A stretch of 64,000 bases of DNA from positions 33,089 to 97,088 of the forward strand of contig NZ_JAGQTN010000312.1 in the NCBI RefSeq assembly GCF_020438995.1, written 5' to 3'. Shown here in pieces: positions 46,385-55,716 of this stretch. Numbering within the stretch: position 1 is the stretch's first letter; the number at the start of each line of letters is the position of its first letter. The position numbers were made by a program, and so were the translations under genes. This DNA comes from Gordonia sp. (in: high G+C Gram-positive bacteria). Lineage in GTDB: Bacteria > Actinomycetota > Actinomycetes > Mycobacteriales > Mycobacteriaceae. The notes below the pieces were generated by a model. That model was not told the origin of the DNA. It saw nothing but the letters and a program-made list of their open reading frames with translations, and ran no database searches.

Positions 46385-49300
46385 GTGACCGACAACGGGT
46401 CGCCTGCTGACGTCAATGACGCATCAGCACAGGCAGACGAATTTCCTATCAAACTGCGCGTTCACGCCCTGGCACGGAAGCTGGGTATCACCAGCCGCGA
46501 GGTGCTGGGTCACCTGGCCGAGATCGGACACGGTGCGCGATCACCGCAATCCAGCATCGACCGCGAGATCGCCTACACGGTTCGTGACCGAGTGACCGGA
46601 GAGCCGGCCGATACGGACGTTCCGCAGGAGTCGGGGGACGACGCGGCGCCGAAGGCGCCCGAGCCGGACGATGCCGGGGCGCCGACTGCTGATTCCGACT
46701 CGGCTGAGGTGGCCACGACTCCCGGACCGGCGATCGCGCAGCCCGAGCCCACTGAGTCGGCGGCTGTCGGGTCCGGCGCAGCAGCGCAGTTGTCGATCGA
46801 TTCGCTGTTCTCCGCAGCGGCGACCGCCACTCAGGAGTCGGTCGTCGGGCCCCCGCCGACGGAGGCCGCGACGGTACCGCTGTTCCTGTCGCCCGATGTC
46901 GTCGAGCCGGTCAAGGTACCCGCTCGTAAAGCCATTGTCGACGACACACCGCTGTCGTCGGACGCCCTGGATGACGCCGACACGGACGCGGAGAACGAAT
47001 CGGACCTCGACGGCGCCGATGATGACCAGGCCGATGAAAGCGGATCGGGTAAGCCGCGACGGCGGCGTCGGGGGCGTCGTGGCCGCGGGCGTGGCCGGGG
47101 GGATCAGGCGGACGCCGGAGAGCGGTCCGACGATGACGAGTCCGCGGCCGATGTGCGGGCGAGTGAATCGAACGGGGACTCCCCGGAGCCGGGCGACGAC
47201 GAGGACTCGGCCGACGAGGGCACCGCGGAGGCGTCCGACGAGGAAGAATCGCCCCGCAGGCAGCGGCGTCGGCGGCGCGCGGCCAGAGTCGAATCGGCCG
47301 ACGACGAATCGGCCGACGGTGACGAAGCCGAACGTGGCGATTCCGCCGGCGTCGTGGACGACGAATCGGATTCTTCCGGTGATGCGGAGTCGACCGATGA
47401 CGGCGAGGACTCCGACGGTGACGATGCCGGCGGGGAGTCGGGAACGTCGCGGCGGCGCCGTCGCCGTCGCCGTCGCAAGGGCACCGAGGGCGACGAGGTG
47501 GCCCCCGACGATCCGCCGAACACCGTCGTGCACGAGCGGGAGCCGCGCACCAAGCGCGCCCGTGACGAGGTACAGGGCATTTCGGGATCTACGCGGCTGG
47601 AGGCCAAGCGGCAGCGCAGGCGTGACGGCCGCGACGCGGGTCGTCGTCGGCCGCCGATCCTGAGCGAATCGGAGTTCCTGGCGCGGCGCGAGGCCGTCGA
47701 CCGGGTGATGGTGGTGCGCGAGCGCGCCTTCCACGACCCGAACGCCGAGGACTACACGCAGGTCGCGGTCCTCGAAGACGGTGTGCTCGTGGAGCATTTC
47801 GTGACCACCGAGACGTCGTCGTCGCTGGTGGGCAACATCTATCTCGGCCGGGTGCAGAATGTGCTCCCCGGTATGGAGGCCGCGTTCGTCGACATCGGCC
47901 GGGGCCGCAACGGTGTGCTGTACGCCGGTGAGGTGAACTGGGACGCCGCCGGTCTCGACGGTGGTTCCCGCAAGATCGAGCAGGCCCTCAAGCCGGGCGA
48001 CTCTGTGCTGGTGCAGGTCAGCAAGGATCCGGTGGGCCACAAGGGCGCGCGCCTGACCACGCAGATCTCGCTGGCCGGCCGCTACCTGGTGTACGTGCCG
48101 GGCGGATCGTCGACGGGCATCAGTCGCAAGCTGCCCGATGTGGAGCGCAAACGCCTCAAGCAGATCCTTGCCAAGCTGCTGCCCGAGGACGCCGGCGTGA
48201 TCATCCGCACCGCATCCGAAGGCGTGAGCGCGGACGAACTGGGCGCCGACATCGCGCGCCTGGAAAGCCAGTGGAAGGGCATCGAAGCCGCCGTCGGCGA
48301 GGCCAAGGGTCGTTCGGGCGGCGGACCGCGACCGCTGTACGAGGAGCCCGACCTGCTGGTCCGGGTCGTTCGGGACCTCTTCAACGAGGACTTCAAGAAG
48401 CTGATCGTCGAGGGCGACAAGGCGTGGAACCTCGTCGAGAGGTATGTCAGCTCGGTGGCCCCGGACCTGATGGAACGGGTCGAACGATTCACCAAGCGCC
48501 ATGCCGACGCGCCCGATTCGTTCGTGGTGCACCGCATCGATGAACAACTCGCCAAGGCGCTCGACCGCAAGGTGTGGCTGCCGTCGGGCGGCACCCTGAT
48601 CATCGAGCACACCGAGGCGATGACCGTCGTCGACGTCAACACCGGCAAGTTCACCGGTTCCGGCGGCAACCTCGAGGAGACGGTGACCCGTAACAACCTC
48701 GAAGCCGCCGAGGAGATCGTCCGGCAGATGCGGCTGCGGGATCTGGGCGGCATGATCATCGTCGACTTCATCGACATGGTCCTCGAATCCAACCGCGACC
48801 TGGTGCTGCGCAGGCTGACCGAGGCGCTGGCCCGGGACCGCACCCGGCATCAGGTGTCCGAGGTGACCTCGCTGGGACTGGTGCAGATGACCCGCAAGCG
48901 TCTGGGCACCGGGCTCCTGGAGGCCTTCTCGACCACGTGTACCGCGTGTGCTGGGCGGGGCATCATCGTCCACCAGAATCCCGTCGAGGTGCGTACCGAC
49001 GACCAATCGCGGCCTGAGAGCGGGTCGAAACGCTCACGCAAGGCCAAGAAGCGGGCTGAGCAGGCCGAGGCGGCCAAGCCGGCACACAGCCCGTCCGAAC
49101 ATCCGATGTTCCGGGCCATGGCCGCGCATTCGCACGAACCCGGCCAGGCCGACTGCTCCGGTGACGAGGCGCTCGACACGATGCCTGTCGACGATGCGTC
49201 GTCAGCTGATGGCATGGTCGCCGCAGCGTTAGTCGCCGAGGATATTGAGATCGTCGTCACAACCGACGGCGCGGACGTCGACAGCGGTGCCGACGCACCG

Positions 49301-49786
49301 ATTGCCGACGCACCGATTACCGACGTGCCGGCAGCCACTGTCGATGAGGCCGTCATCACGACCGGCGGTGCCCAGGCGCCCGAAAGCGCGGTGAGTGACG
49401 ACGCTCCGGCGGAAGATGGCGAAATCCGCACCGCGGAGCCGGCCACGACCGGTGAGAGCGGCGCCCGAGGCCAGGACACCGCCGAGCCCGGTGACGATGC
49501 CGGCAATGATCGGCAAGCCGCAGGCCAGGACACGGTTGCGCCCGAGCCTGCGCGTGCGTCCGGAACCGGCAGCCGTCGGCGGCGTGTGGTGCGTGTGAGT
49601 TCACCGACAACCACCACCGAGCCGGTGGTCATGACGTCGGCCCCGGTGACCGGCGACGGCGACAGCGCTCCGGTGACCACGTCGGGGCCCTCGACCGCGG
49701 CCCCGGCTGCCAAGACGGTGGCGGTGCGCCGCAGGCCACGCAGGCGTTCGGCGGGAAGGCCGGCGGGCCCTCCGGTCGAGGAGTGA
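46385..49786 (+). CDS. rne: Ribonuclease E/G with IF2-N-like N-terminal module
   Basis: A 1133-aa endoribonuclease, the core of mRNA turnover and rRNA processing. Residues about 20-70 (IKLRVHALARKLGITSREVL...) resemble the small helical domain at the N-terminus of IF-2. A 350-residue acidic, Arg-patched disordered region follows. The catalytic core runs from about 430 to 850: S1 domain (GNIYLGRVQNVLPGMEAAFV), catalytic Asp segments (VVDVNTGKFTGSG, MIIVDFIDM) and the Zn-link cysteines in TTCTACAGRG. The last roughly 270 residues are disordered, with a basic end. Actinobacterial RNase E is known to have a central catalytic core between two scaffolding tails. GTG 46385 follows AAGGAG. Confidence 0.93.
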   Translation: MTDNGSPADVNDASAQADEFPIKLRVHALARKLGITSREVLGHLAEIGHGARSPQSSIDREIAYTVRDRVTGEPADTDVPQESGDDAAPKAPEPDDAGAPTADSDSAEVATTPGPAIAQPEPTESAAVGSGAAAQLSIDSLFSAAATATQESVVGPPPTEAATVPLFLSPDVVEPVKVPARKAIVDDTPLSSDALDDADTDAENESDLDGADDDQADESGSGKPRRRRRGRRGRGRGRGDQADAGERSDDDESAADVRASESNGDSPEPGDDEDSADEGTAEASDEEESPRRQRRRRRAARVESADDESADGDEAERGDSAGVVDDESDSSGDAESTDDGEDSDGDDAGGESGTSRRRRRRRRRKGTEGDEVAPDDPPNTVVHEREPRTKRARDEVQGISGSTRLEAKRQRRRDGRDAGRRRPPILSESEFLARREAVDRVMVVRERAFHDPNAEDYTQVAVLEDGVLVEHFVTTETSSSLVGNIYLGRVQNVLPGMEAAFVDIGRGRNGVLYAGEVNWDAAGLDGGSRKIEQALKPGDSVLVQVSKDPVGHKGARLTTQISLAGRYLVYVPGGSSTGISRKLPDVERKRLKQILAKLLPEDAGVIIRTASEGVSADELGADIARLESQWKGIEAAVGEAKGRSGGGPRPLYEEPDLLVRVVRDLFNEDFKKLIVEGDKAWNLVERYVSSVAPDLMERVERFTKRHADAPDSFVVHRIDEQLAKALDRKVWLPSGGTLIIEHTEAMTVVDVNTGKFTGSGGNLEETVTRNNLEAAEEIVRQMRLRDLGGMIIVDFIDMVLESNRDLVLRRLTEALARDRTRHQVSEVTSLGLVQMTRKRLGTGLLEAFSTTCTACAGRGIIVHQNPVEVRTDDQSRPESGSKRSRKAKKRAEQAEAAKPAHSPSEHPMFRAMAAHSHEPGQADCSGDEALDTMPVDDASSADGMVAAALVAEDIEIVVTTDGADVDSGADAPIADAPITDVPAATVDEAVITTGGAQAPESAVSDDAPAEDGEIRTAEPATTGESGARGQDTAEPGDDAGNDRQAAGQDTVAPEPARASGTGSRRRRVVRVSSPTTTTEPVVMTSAPVTGDGDSAPVTTSGPSTAAPAAKTVAVRRRPRRRSAGRPAGPPVEE

Positions 49787-50070
49787 GTGCGGCCGTTCGG
49801 GGCCGGGCTGGTTTGACCCGGTGGGCGGCGGTCCCGTAGCCTTGAACGGTCGCCTTCGGCGGCGGGTTTGCGCTGTGCCGGATTGACGTCCGCCACAAGG
49901 TCGTTCCCCCGCACGACAGGCATTCTGGTGTGATCTGCGGTGACCCTGACAACTGGTCCGGGGTGTATTGCGGCCCGCGTCAGGTAGACAACCACAGATC
50001 AGGATCAGTAGAGCGCCGGAACCGCGGATACGGGTACCGGCCCGACTAGACGAGTTAGAGGACAGCTTCG

Positions 50071-50382
50071 ATGGCAACGTACGCGATCGTCAAGACCGGC
50101 GGTAAGCAGTACAAGGTCGCGCAGGGCGACATTGTGAAGGTCGAGAAGATCGACAGCGCGCCGGGCACCACCGTGAACCTGCCGGTGGCACTGGTTGTCG
50201 ACGGCGCCCAGATCACCACCGACGCCGATGCGCTGGCCAAGATCTCCGTGACCGCCGAGGTAGTCGAGGAGACCAAGGGTCCCAAGATCCGCATCCACAA
50301 GTTCAAGAACAAGACCGGCTACCACAAGCGCCAGGGTCATCGTCAGAAGCTGACGGTCCTCAAGGTCACCGGCATCAACTGA
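50071..50382 (+). CDS. rplU: Ribosomal protein bL21
   Basis: A 103-aa 50S subunit protein that binds 23S rRNA. It begins [19 protein letters not shown], the standard L21 start, and ends [20 protein letters not shown] with the conserved basic loop. Full length. ATG 50071 follows AGAGGA. First gene of the rplU-rpmA-obg-proB cluster; the 284 bp upstream of it carry no recognisable gene and should hold its promoter. Confidence 0.97.
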   Translation: MATYAIVKTGGKQYKVAQGDIVKVEKIDSAPGTTVNLPVALVVDGAQITTDADALAKISVTAEVVEETKGPKIRIHKFKNKTGYHKRQGHRQKLTVLKVTGIN

Positions 50383-50461
50383 CACCCACCGGGGCTGTCG
50401 TCGTCTGTCGTGGCACGGCAACCCTCACACCAAGACCTACAGATTCTTCAGGAGGACTGAC

Positions 50462-50725
50462 ATGGCACATAAGAAGGGCGCGTCCAGCTCGCGCAACGGT
50501 CGTGATTCCAACGCCCAGCGGCTCGGCGTCAAGCGCTTCGGTGGCCAGCAGGTCAGCGCGGGCGAGATCCTGATCCGCCAGCGTGGCACCAAGTTCCACC
50601 CGGGCGTGAACGTCGGCCGTGGTGGCGACGACACCCTGTTCGCGCTCGCCGCCGGTGCGGTCGAGTTCGGCACCAAGCGTGGCCGCAAGACCGTCAACAT
50701 CGTCACCGACGCCGCTGCGGTCTGA
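50462..50725 (+). CDS. rpmA: Ribosomal protein bL27
   Basis: An 87-aa 50S protein whose N-terminus reaches the peptidyl-transferase centre. It starts [20 protein letters not shown] and continues with [16 protein letters not shown], as in all L27. There is no Firmicutes-type cleaved N-terminal extension. ATG 50462 follows AGGAGG. It lies 79 bp after rplU in the same operon, and a strong terminator-like hairpin follows. Confidence 0.97.
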   Translation: MAHKKGASSSRNGRDSNAQRLGVKRFGGQQVSAGEILIRQRGTKFHPGVNVGRGGDDTLFALAAGAVEFGTKRGRKTVNIVTDAAAV

Positions 50726-50763
50726 TTCCCGCCCCGGTCCGGGGTGAGAGAAATATAGCCTCG

Positions 50764-50810
50764 ACAGAGGGTGCACAGGGGAACCGCCCCTGGGCGCCCT
50801 CTGTTGGCAT
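50764..50810 (+). terminator. Terminator after rpmA
   Basis: Arms 50764-50781 and 50787-50804 pair over 18 positions with one A-G mismatch and one G-U, loop AACCG. An ATTTTG stretch follows shortly after. It separates rplU-rpmA from obg. Confidence 0.75.
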
Positions 50811-50897
50811 TTTGCGGGTCCCGCACGCTGCGGGGCTCTCGTTGTTCAATATCGGAACACTGGTGGAGATTCCACCGATCAGGAAGTGAGAGTGGCG

Positions 50898-52358
50898 ATG
50901 TCTCGGTTCGTCGACCGCGTGACCATTCATGTGACGGCCGGAAACGGTGGCCACGGATGCTCCTCGGTACACCGGGAGAAGTTCAAGCCGCTCGGCGGAC
51001 CCGACGGCGGTAACGGCGGCAACGGCGGATCTGTGCGGCTCGTCGTCGACCCGCAGGTACATACGCTGCTGGACTTCCACTTCCGGCCACACGCCAAGGG
51101 GACCAACGGTAAGCCCGGCATGGGCGACAACCGCGACGGCGCCACCGGCGAGGACCTGGTCCTCAACGTGCCCGACGGCACCGTTGTCCTCGATGCCGAC
51201 GGCAAGATCCTCGCCGACCTGGTCGGCGAGGGTACGTCCTTCGAGGCGGCCAAAGGGGGCCGCGGCGGACTGGGCAACGCCGCGCTGGCGTCGCGGGCAC
51301 GCAAGGCGCCCGGATTCGCGCTGCTCGGCGAGGAAGGCCAGACGCGCGATCTGGTGCTGGAGCTCAAATCGGTCGCCGACGTCGGTCTCGTCGGCTTTCC
51401 GTCTGCGGGAAAGTCCTCGCTGGTGTCGGTGCTGTCGGCGGCCAAGCCGAAGATCGCCGACTACCCGTTCACCACCCTCGTCCCCAACCTCGGTGTGGTC
51501 CAAGCGGCCGGCGACATCTTCACCATCGCCGATGTGCCCGGGTTGATCCCCGGTGCGTCGACCGGACGTGGGCTCGGCCTGGAGTTCCTGCGGCACCTGG
51601 AACGGTGCGCTGTGCTCGCCCACGTTGTCGATTGCGCGACACTGGAACCCGGTCGCGACCCGGTCTCCGACATCGACGCGCTTGAGGCGGAGCTGGCCGC
51701 GTACAGGCCGGCCCTCGACGCCGATCACGGTCTCGGTGATCTGGCCGATCGGCCACGTGTGGTGATACTCAACAAGATTGACGTGCCAGATGCCGCCGAA
51801 CTGTCCGACTTCGTCGAACCTGAACTGGCGCAACGTGGTTGGCCGGTGTTCCGAATTTCAGCGGTGAGTCACAACGGATTGCGCGAGCTCACCTTCGCCC
51901 TGGCCAAGATGGTCGCCGAATACCGTGCGGCGCAACCGAAACAGCAGGCCCGAAGGCAGATCATCCGACCGGTCGCCGTCGACGACAGCGGATTCTCGGT
52001 GCTGCCGGATCCGGCCGTCGAGGGCGGTTTCATCGTGCGGGGAGAACGTCCCGAACGATGGATCGCGCAAACGCAGTTCGCCAACGACGAAGCGGTGGGC
52101 TACCTCGCCGACCGGCTCAATCGCCTCGGCGTGGAAGACGAGCTCAAACGCCTCGGTGCCGAACCCGGCGCGCCGGTCACCATCGGCGACATGACCTTCG
52201 ACTGGGAGCCGACCACACCGATGGGTGACGAGGTGCCGGTCACCGGCCGCGGCACCGACATCCGCCTCGATCGTTCCGAGCGCGTCGGCGCGGCCGAACG
52301 CAAGCAGGCACGCAAGGCGCGCCGCGGGCGGTTCGAGGACGGCGATATCCGTGGGTGA
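50898..52358 (+). CDS. obg: Obg-family GTPase
   Basis: A 486-aa ribosome-assembly GTPase. The glycine-rich Obg fold is N-terminal (about 1-158, [15 protein letters not shown]). The G domain has GFPSAGKSS (about 168), DVPGLI and NKIDVPD, and the OCT domain is at about 340-430 (DSGFSVLPD...FDWEPTTP). The basic C-terminal tail is the usual actinobacterial one. ATG 50898 (MSRFVDRV) matches how Mtb Obg begins; GTG 50886 is the longer alternative. Next to proB as in Rv2440c-Rv2439c. Confidence 0.95.
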   Translation: MSRFVDRVTIHVTAGNGGHGCSSVHREKFKPLGGPDGGNGGNGGSVRLVVDPQVHTLLDFHFRPHAKGTNGKPGMGDNRDGATGEDLVLNVPDGTVVLDADGKILADLVGEGTSFEAAKGGRGGLGNAALASRARKAPGFALLGEEGQTRDLVLELKSVADVGLVGFPSAGKSSLVSVLSAAKPKIADYPFTTLVPNLGVVQAAGDIFTIADVPGLIPGASTGRGLGLEFLRHLERCAVLAHVVDCATLEPGRDPVSDIDALEAELAAYRPALDADHGLGDLADRPRVVILNKIDVPDAAELSDFVEPELAQRGWPVFRISAVSHNGLRELTFALAKMVAEYRAAQPKQQARRQIIRPVAVDDSGFSVLPDPAVEGGFIVRGERPERWIAQTQFANDEAVGYLADRLNRLGVEDELKRLGAEPGAPVTIGDMTFDWEPTTPMGDEVPVTGRGTDIRLDRSERVGAAERKQARKARRGRFEDGDIRG

Positions 52359-52366
52359 GGTGACTC

Positions 52367-53497
52367 ATGAGTGACCTGCGCCGGAGTGAGGTACGAGGCC
52401 ACATCGCCGACGCCCGCAGCATCGTCGTCAAGATCGGATCGTCGGCGCTCACCGATATGCACGACGGCCTCGACCGGGCGCGTCTGGACGCCCTTGCCGA
52501 TGCACTCGAAGCACGGATGCGGGCGGGCTCCAACGTCACCGTGGTGTCCTCGGGTGCGGTGGGCGCAGGAATCGCGCCGTTGGGACTGAAGAAGCGACCC
52601 ACTGACCTGGCCACCAAGCAGGCCGCCGCCAGCGTCGGTCAGCTCGCGCTCGCACACGCCTGGGGGACGTCGTTCGCCCGGTACCGGAGAACGGTGGGAC
52701 AGGTGTTGTTGACCGCCGATGACTTCGCGAACCGGCGCCACCACGCCAATGCCCAGCGCACGCTGGAACGTCTCGTGTCGTTGGGGGTGGTGCCGGTGAT
52801 CAACGAGAACGACGCCGTGGCCACCAACGAGATCCGGTTCGGTGACAACGATCGGCTCGCCGCGTTGGTGGCTCATTCGATCCGTGCCGATGCGTTGATC
52901 CTGCTCAGCGACGTCGACGGTCTGTACGACGGAGACCCGCGCAAGGTCGGCCCCAACGGGGAGCGGGCGCAGTTCATCGATGAGGTGCACGGTCCGGAGG
53001 ATCTCGACGGGGTGATAGCGGGCTCCGGCGGTGCATTGGGCACCGGCGGAATGGCGTCCAAGCTCACCGCTGCCCGGCTGTCGGCGGATGCCGGGGTACC
53101 GGTGCTGCTGGCCGCAGCCTCCGACGCGGCGTTTGCCCTGAAGGATGCGTCGGTGGGGACGGTGTTCGCGGCGCGGGCCGAGCGGTTGACGGCCCGCCGA
53201 TTCTGGGTTCGGCATGCCGCCGACAGCAATGGCTCGCTTGTCATCGATGACGGGGCGGTCGCGGCGGTGGTCAGTCGGCGACGGTCCTTGTTGGCGGCGG
53301 GCATCGTCGAGGTGAAGGGCGTGTTCTACGCCGGTGATGTGGTGGAGCTCGTAGACCTGTCCGGTGCGGTGCGAGGCCGCGGTGTGGTGGCCTACGACTC
53401 CGACGAGATCGCGTCGATGGAGCGACGCTCCACGGCGGACCTGCCGCTCGATCTGCGCCGACCGGTCGTACACGCCGACGACCTGGTGGCCCGGTAG
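52367..53497 (+). CDS. proB: Glutamate 5-kinase
   Basis: A 376-aa enzyme for the first step of proline synthesis, phosphorylating glutamate; it is normally feedback-inhibited by proline. The amino-acid-kinase domain covers about 20-265: [41 protein letters not shown] and [11 protein letters not shown]-terminal PUA domain follows (about 285-365). ATG 52367 starts 8 bp after obg, so the two are co-transcribed. Its stop codon lies inside the first copy of a 15-bp tandem repeat. Confidence 0.96.
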   Translation: MSDLRRSEVRGHIADARSIVVKIGSSALTDMHDGLDRARLDALADALEARMRAGSNVTVVSSGAVGAGIAPLGLKKRPTDLATKQAAASVGQLALAHAWGTSFARYRRTVGQVLLTADDFANRRHHANAQRTLERLVSLGVVPVINENDAVATNEIRFGDNDRLAALVAHSIRADALILLSDVDGLYDGDPRKVGPNGERAQFIDEVHGPEDLDGVIAGSGGALGTGGMASKLTAARLSADAGVPVLLAAASDAAFALKDASVGTVFAARAERLTARRFWVRHAADSNGSLVIDDGAVAAVVSRRRSLLAAGIVEVKGVFYAGDVVELVDLSGAVRGRGVVAYDSDEIASMERRSTADLPLDLRRPVVHADDLVAR

Positions 53498-53520
53498 AGA
53501 TCTGGCCGGTAGAGATCTGG
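53491..53520. repeat. Perfect 15-bp tandem duplication over the proB stop codon
   Basis: Two identical units CCGGTAGAGATCTGG (53491-53505, 53506-53520). The first carries the proB TAG stop. Confidence 0.97.
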
Positions 53521-53523
53521 AAC

Positions 53524-53560
53524 GACTGAGTCCCCACGGCGATACCGTGGGGACTCAGTC
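53524..53560. terminator. Terminator between proB and the lipase gene
   Basis: A perfect 16-bp stem (53524-53539 with 53545-53560) and 5-nt loop between convergent genes. Confidence 0.88.
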
Positions 53561-53572
53561 ATCTGTGGGGTG

Positions 53573-54880
53573 TCAGCAGGTGCTGGATGCGGGCTCTCCG
53601 CGGAAACGAGCGGACAGGAACTCCATCGCCGGGACGACGCCGATCACCGCAGCGCTCATGTGCTCGGGGGACGGGGTGAGCATCGTCGTCACCTTCGTGC
53701 CTGCCTTGCAGTAGCGCCGCGTGGTCGAGGTGATCGCGTCGAGCGGGATCAGCACGTCGGTGGGGCTGTGCCACTCGAAGACCGGTGCCTTGGGCACGCC
53801 GGAGTACATGGCCAAGCTGTTCTCGGCGCCGATCTTGCGGAATGTCGGGTTCTCGAACAACTGGATACCGCTCTTGGCGACCTGACGGGCGCTGTGGCCG
53901 GCACCGATCCGCAGCACATCGTTGGTGCACGCGTTGCGCATCTCGGAGAACATCCGCTTGCCCTTGGGTGAGAGGTAGTCGAAGAGTGTGACCTTATCGG
54001 AATACTCACGGGCCAGGCCGATGGCCGCGGCGAACGCGAGTCCGAACGCGGGGTGCGGGCGGTTGTAGCCCAGGCCCTCGGCCATCTTGATCAGGTCCAT
54101 CGGCACTCCGCCGTAGGCTGCGCCGACGATGTTCAGCTTGGGGCTGTACTTGGGGGCGAGCGCAGCTGCCCACGCCGTGGCCATGCCGCCACCGGAGTAG
54201 CCGGCCAGGCCGACCTTGCTGTACTTGACACCGGCGGGCTTGAAGTTCTGGGTGGCTGTGATCGCGTCGAGCGAGATCTGGCCGCCGAGCTTGGCCGCAC
54301 CGTATGAGCTGCGCGGACCGAGGTGGTCGGGGATGCTCACCGTCCAGCCCTGCTGCAGCACCACGTTGAGTGCCGGTGCCTCCCGGATGGTGAGGTTGGG
54401 GTCCTGTGTCCACAGCACGCGCGACGGCGCGCATTCGAGGCCGACCGCGTTGACGATGTGTTGGAACGACAGCAGCGGCCCGTTGGCCTTCTTGTTGAAC
54501 GGAACCAGAATCGTCGTGATCGCCGCGATCGGCTTGTTCTCGCTGTCATTGGAGCGGAACTTGATCTGATAAGTCTTGACGCCGAGGAACGCAGGCGGGT
54601 TGGGCCGCGTCCGGGTGGAGATGATCTCGCCCTGCTTGTACTTCCCGATGTTCGCGGGCGTCCTGTAGAAGCCGTCATGCAACGGGGTGGGCAGCGCCGC
54701 GTTGATCTTGGCCATTCGGGCGGCATCGACCCTGCCGCCGTCGGGTACACCGGCGGCGGGAGCTGCGGCCAGCGTGCCGAAGACCAGTGCGGTGACCGCC
54801 ATCAGTGCAGGTAGGACCGCCATACGCCAGGTGGTCTGCTTCGATCGCCTCGCGGTGTGATTCACGAGATGTATCCCCAT
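53573..54880 (-). CDS. Secretory lipase (LIP family alpha/beta hydrolase)
   Basis: A 435-aa exported lipase/esterase of the fungal-type LIP family common in Rhodococcus, Gordonia and Nocardia. A basic n-region (HTARRSKQTTWR), hydrophobic core and APAAG form the signal peptide. The nucleophile elbow is GYSGGG in VGLAGYSGGGMATAW (about residue 222). The acid and His follow in EWHSPTDVLIPL and TPSPEHMSA. It would hydrolyse triacylglycerols or related esters outside the cell. The start is ATG 54880 or GTG 54865; the frame is open further but that part lacks signal character. It sits at the junction between two Mtb-like synteny blocks. Confidence 0.88.
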   Translation of the reverse strand: MGIHLVNHTARRSKQTTWRMAVLPALMAVTALVFGTLAAAPAAGVPDGGRVDAARMAKINAALPTPLHDGFYRTPANIGKYKQGEIISTRTRPNPPAFLGVKTYQIKFRSNDSENKPIAAITTILVPFNKKANGPLLSFQHIVNAVGLECAPSRVLWTQDPNLTIREAPALNVVLQQGWTVSIPDHLGPRSSYGAAKLGGQISLDAITATQNFKPAGVKYSKVGLAGYSGGGMATAWAAALAPKYSPKLNIVGAAYGGVPMDLIKMAEGLGYNRPHPAFGLAFAAAIGLAREYSDKVTLFDYLSPKGKRMFSEMRNACTNDVLRIGAGHSARQVAKSGIQLFENPTFRKIGAENSLAMYSGVPKAPVFEWHSPTDVLIPLDAITSTTRRYCKAGTKVTTMLTPSPEHMSAAVIGVVPAMEFLSARFRGEPASSTC

Positions 54881-55081
54881 TTCGGCCGCTTCGTGACAAA
54901 ACAGCTGGGCCGCCATCGGCTCATGGTCCTCGGTGTGGATACACGCGTACCCGCACCGATCAATGAGGCCGGTGTCACCGATGACACGTCCCAGCACATT
55001 GCATGGCCGGTCACAGGTACCGGCCAGTATGAAGAGACTACCTTACAGCTCCGGCACATCGCTGGTGGAGAATGGGCCACC

Positions 55082-55627
55082 ATGACCAGGATCATCGCCG
55101 GTCGCTTCGGTGGCCGCAGGATCGCCGTTCCCGACGACGGGACCCGACCCACCTCCGACCGGGTGCGTGAGGCGGTCTTCAACATGCTCGACGCACGCAT
55201 CGACCTCGACGGTGCCGCGGTCGCGGACCTCTATGCGGGATCGGGTGCGCTCGGCATCGAAGCACTCTCGCGGGGTGCATCGTCGGCGGTGTTCGTCGAT
55301 TCCCGGCGCCGCGCCACCTCGGTGATCGTCGCCAACCTCAATGCGTGTGGTGTCTTGTCGGCGGCGCGGGTGGTGACCGGGGAGGTCGGCACCTTTCTCT
55401 CCGCCGACGCAAATCCGTTCGACGTGATCTTCATGGACCCGCCCTACGACCTCGGCACCGACATCGTGCAGGCCGAAGTGGCCGCCGCCGAACGCTTCAT
55501 GGCCGACGAAGGTCTCCTGGTGCTGGAACGCTCCTCCAGGTCATCACGCGTCCAGTGGCCCGCTGTTTTGGAGCTGGTGGTCGACAAGACCTACGGCGAC
55601 ACCCGGGTGGAAATCGGGCGCAGGTAG
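55082..55627 (+). CDS. rsmD: 16S rRNA (guanine-966-N2)-methyltransferase
   Basis: A 181-aa SAM-dependent methyltransferase modifying G966 of 16S rRNA during 30S assembly. The N-terminal TRIIAGRFGGRRI, the SAM loop ADLYAGSGALGIEALSRG and the catalytic IFMDPPYD motif are all present. ATG 55082 has a weak GGAG about 12 nt upstream; the frame is open back to 54857 but only this start fits the family. In Mtb (Rv2966c) coaD follows directly; here a nitronate monooxygenase gene intervenes. Confidence 0.94.
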   Translation: MTRIIAGRFGGRRIAVPDDGTRPTSDRVREAVFNMLDARIDLDGAAVADLYAGSGALGIEALSRGASSAVFVDSRRRATSVIVANLNACGVLSAARVVTGEVGTFLSADANPFDVIFMDPPYDLGTDIVQAEVAAAERFMADEGLLVLERSSRSSRVQWPAVLELVVDKTYGDTRVEIGRR

Positions 55628-55716
55628 CAACTTCACCCGATCGGAGACGTGATTCTCACTTCTGACATACCGTATTCTCATCCAAGTGCGATTGGGTGGT
55701 ATACGGAGGTGGCAAG

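Noticed and set aside
46650-47480. Acidic repeat region of rne as a DNA repeat or CRISPR-like array
   Set aside because: Repetition is at the amino-acid level (Asp/Glu/Ser); no constant DNA unit or spacing.
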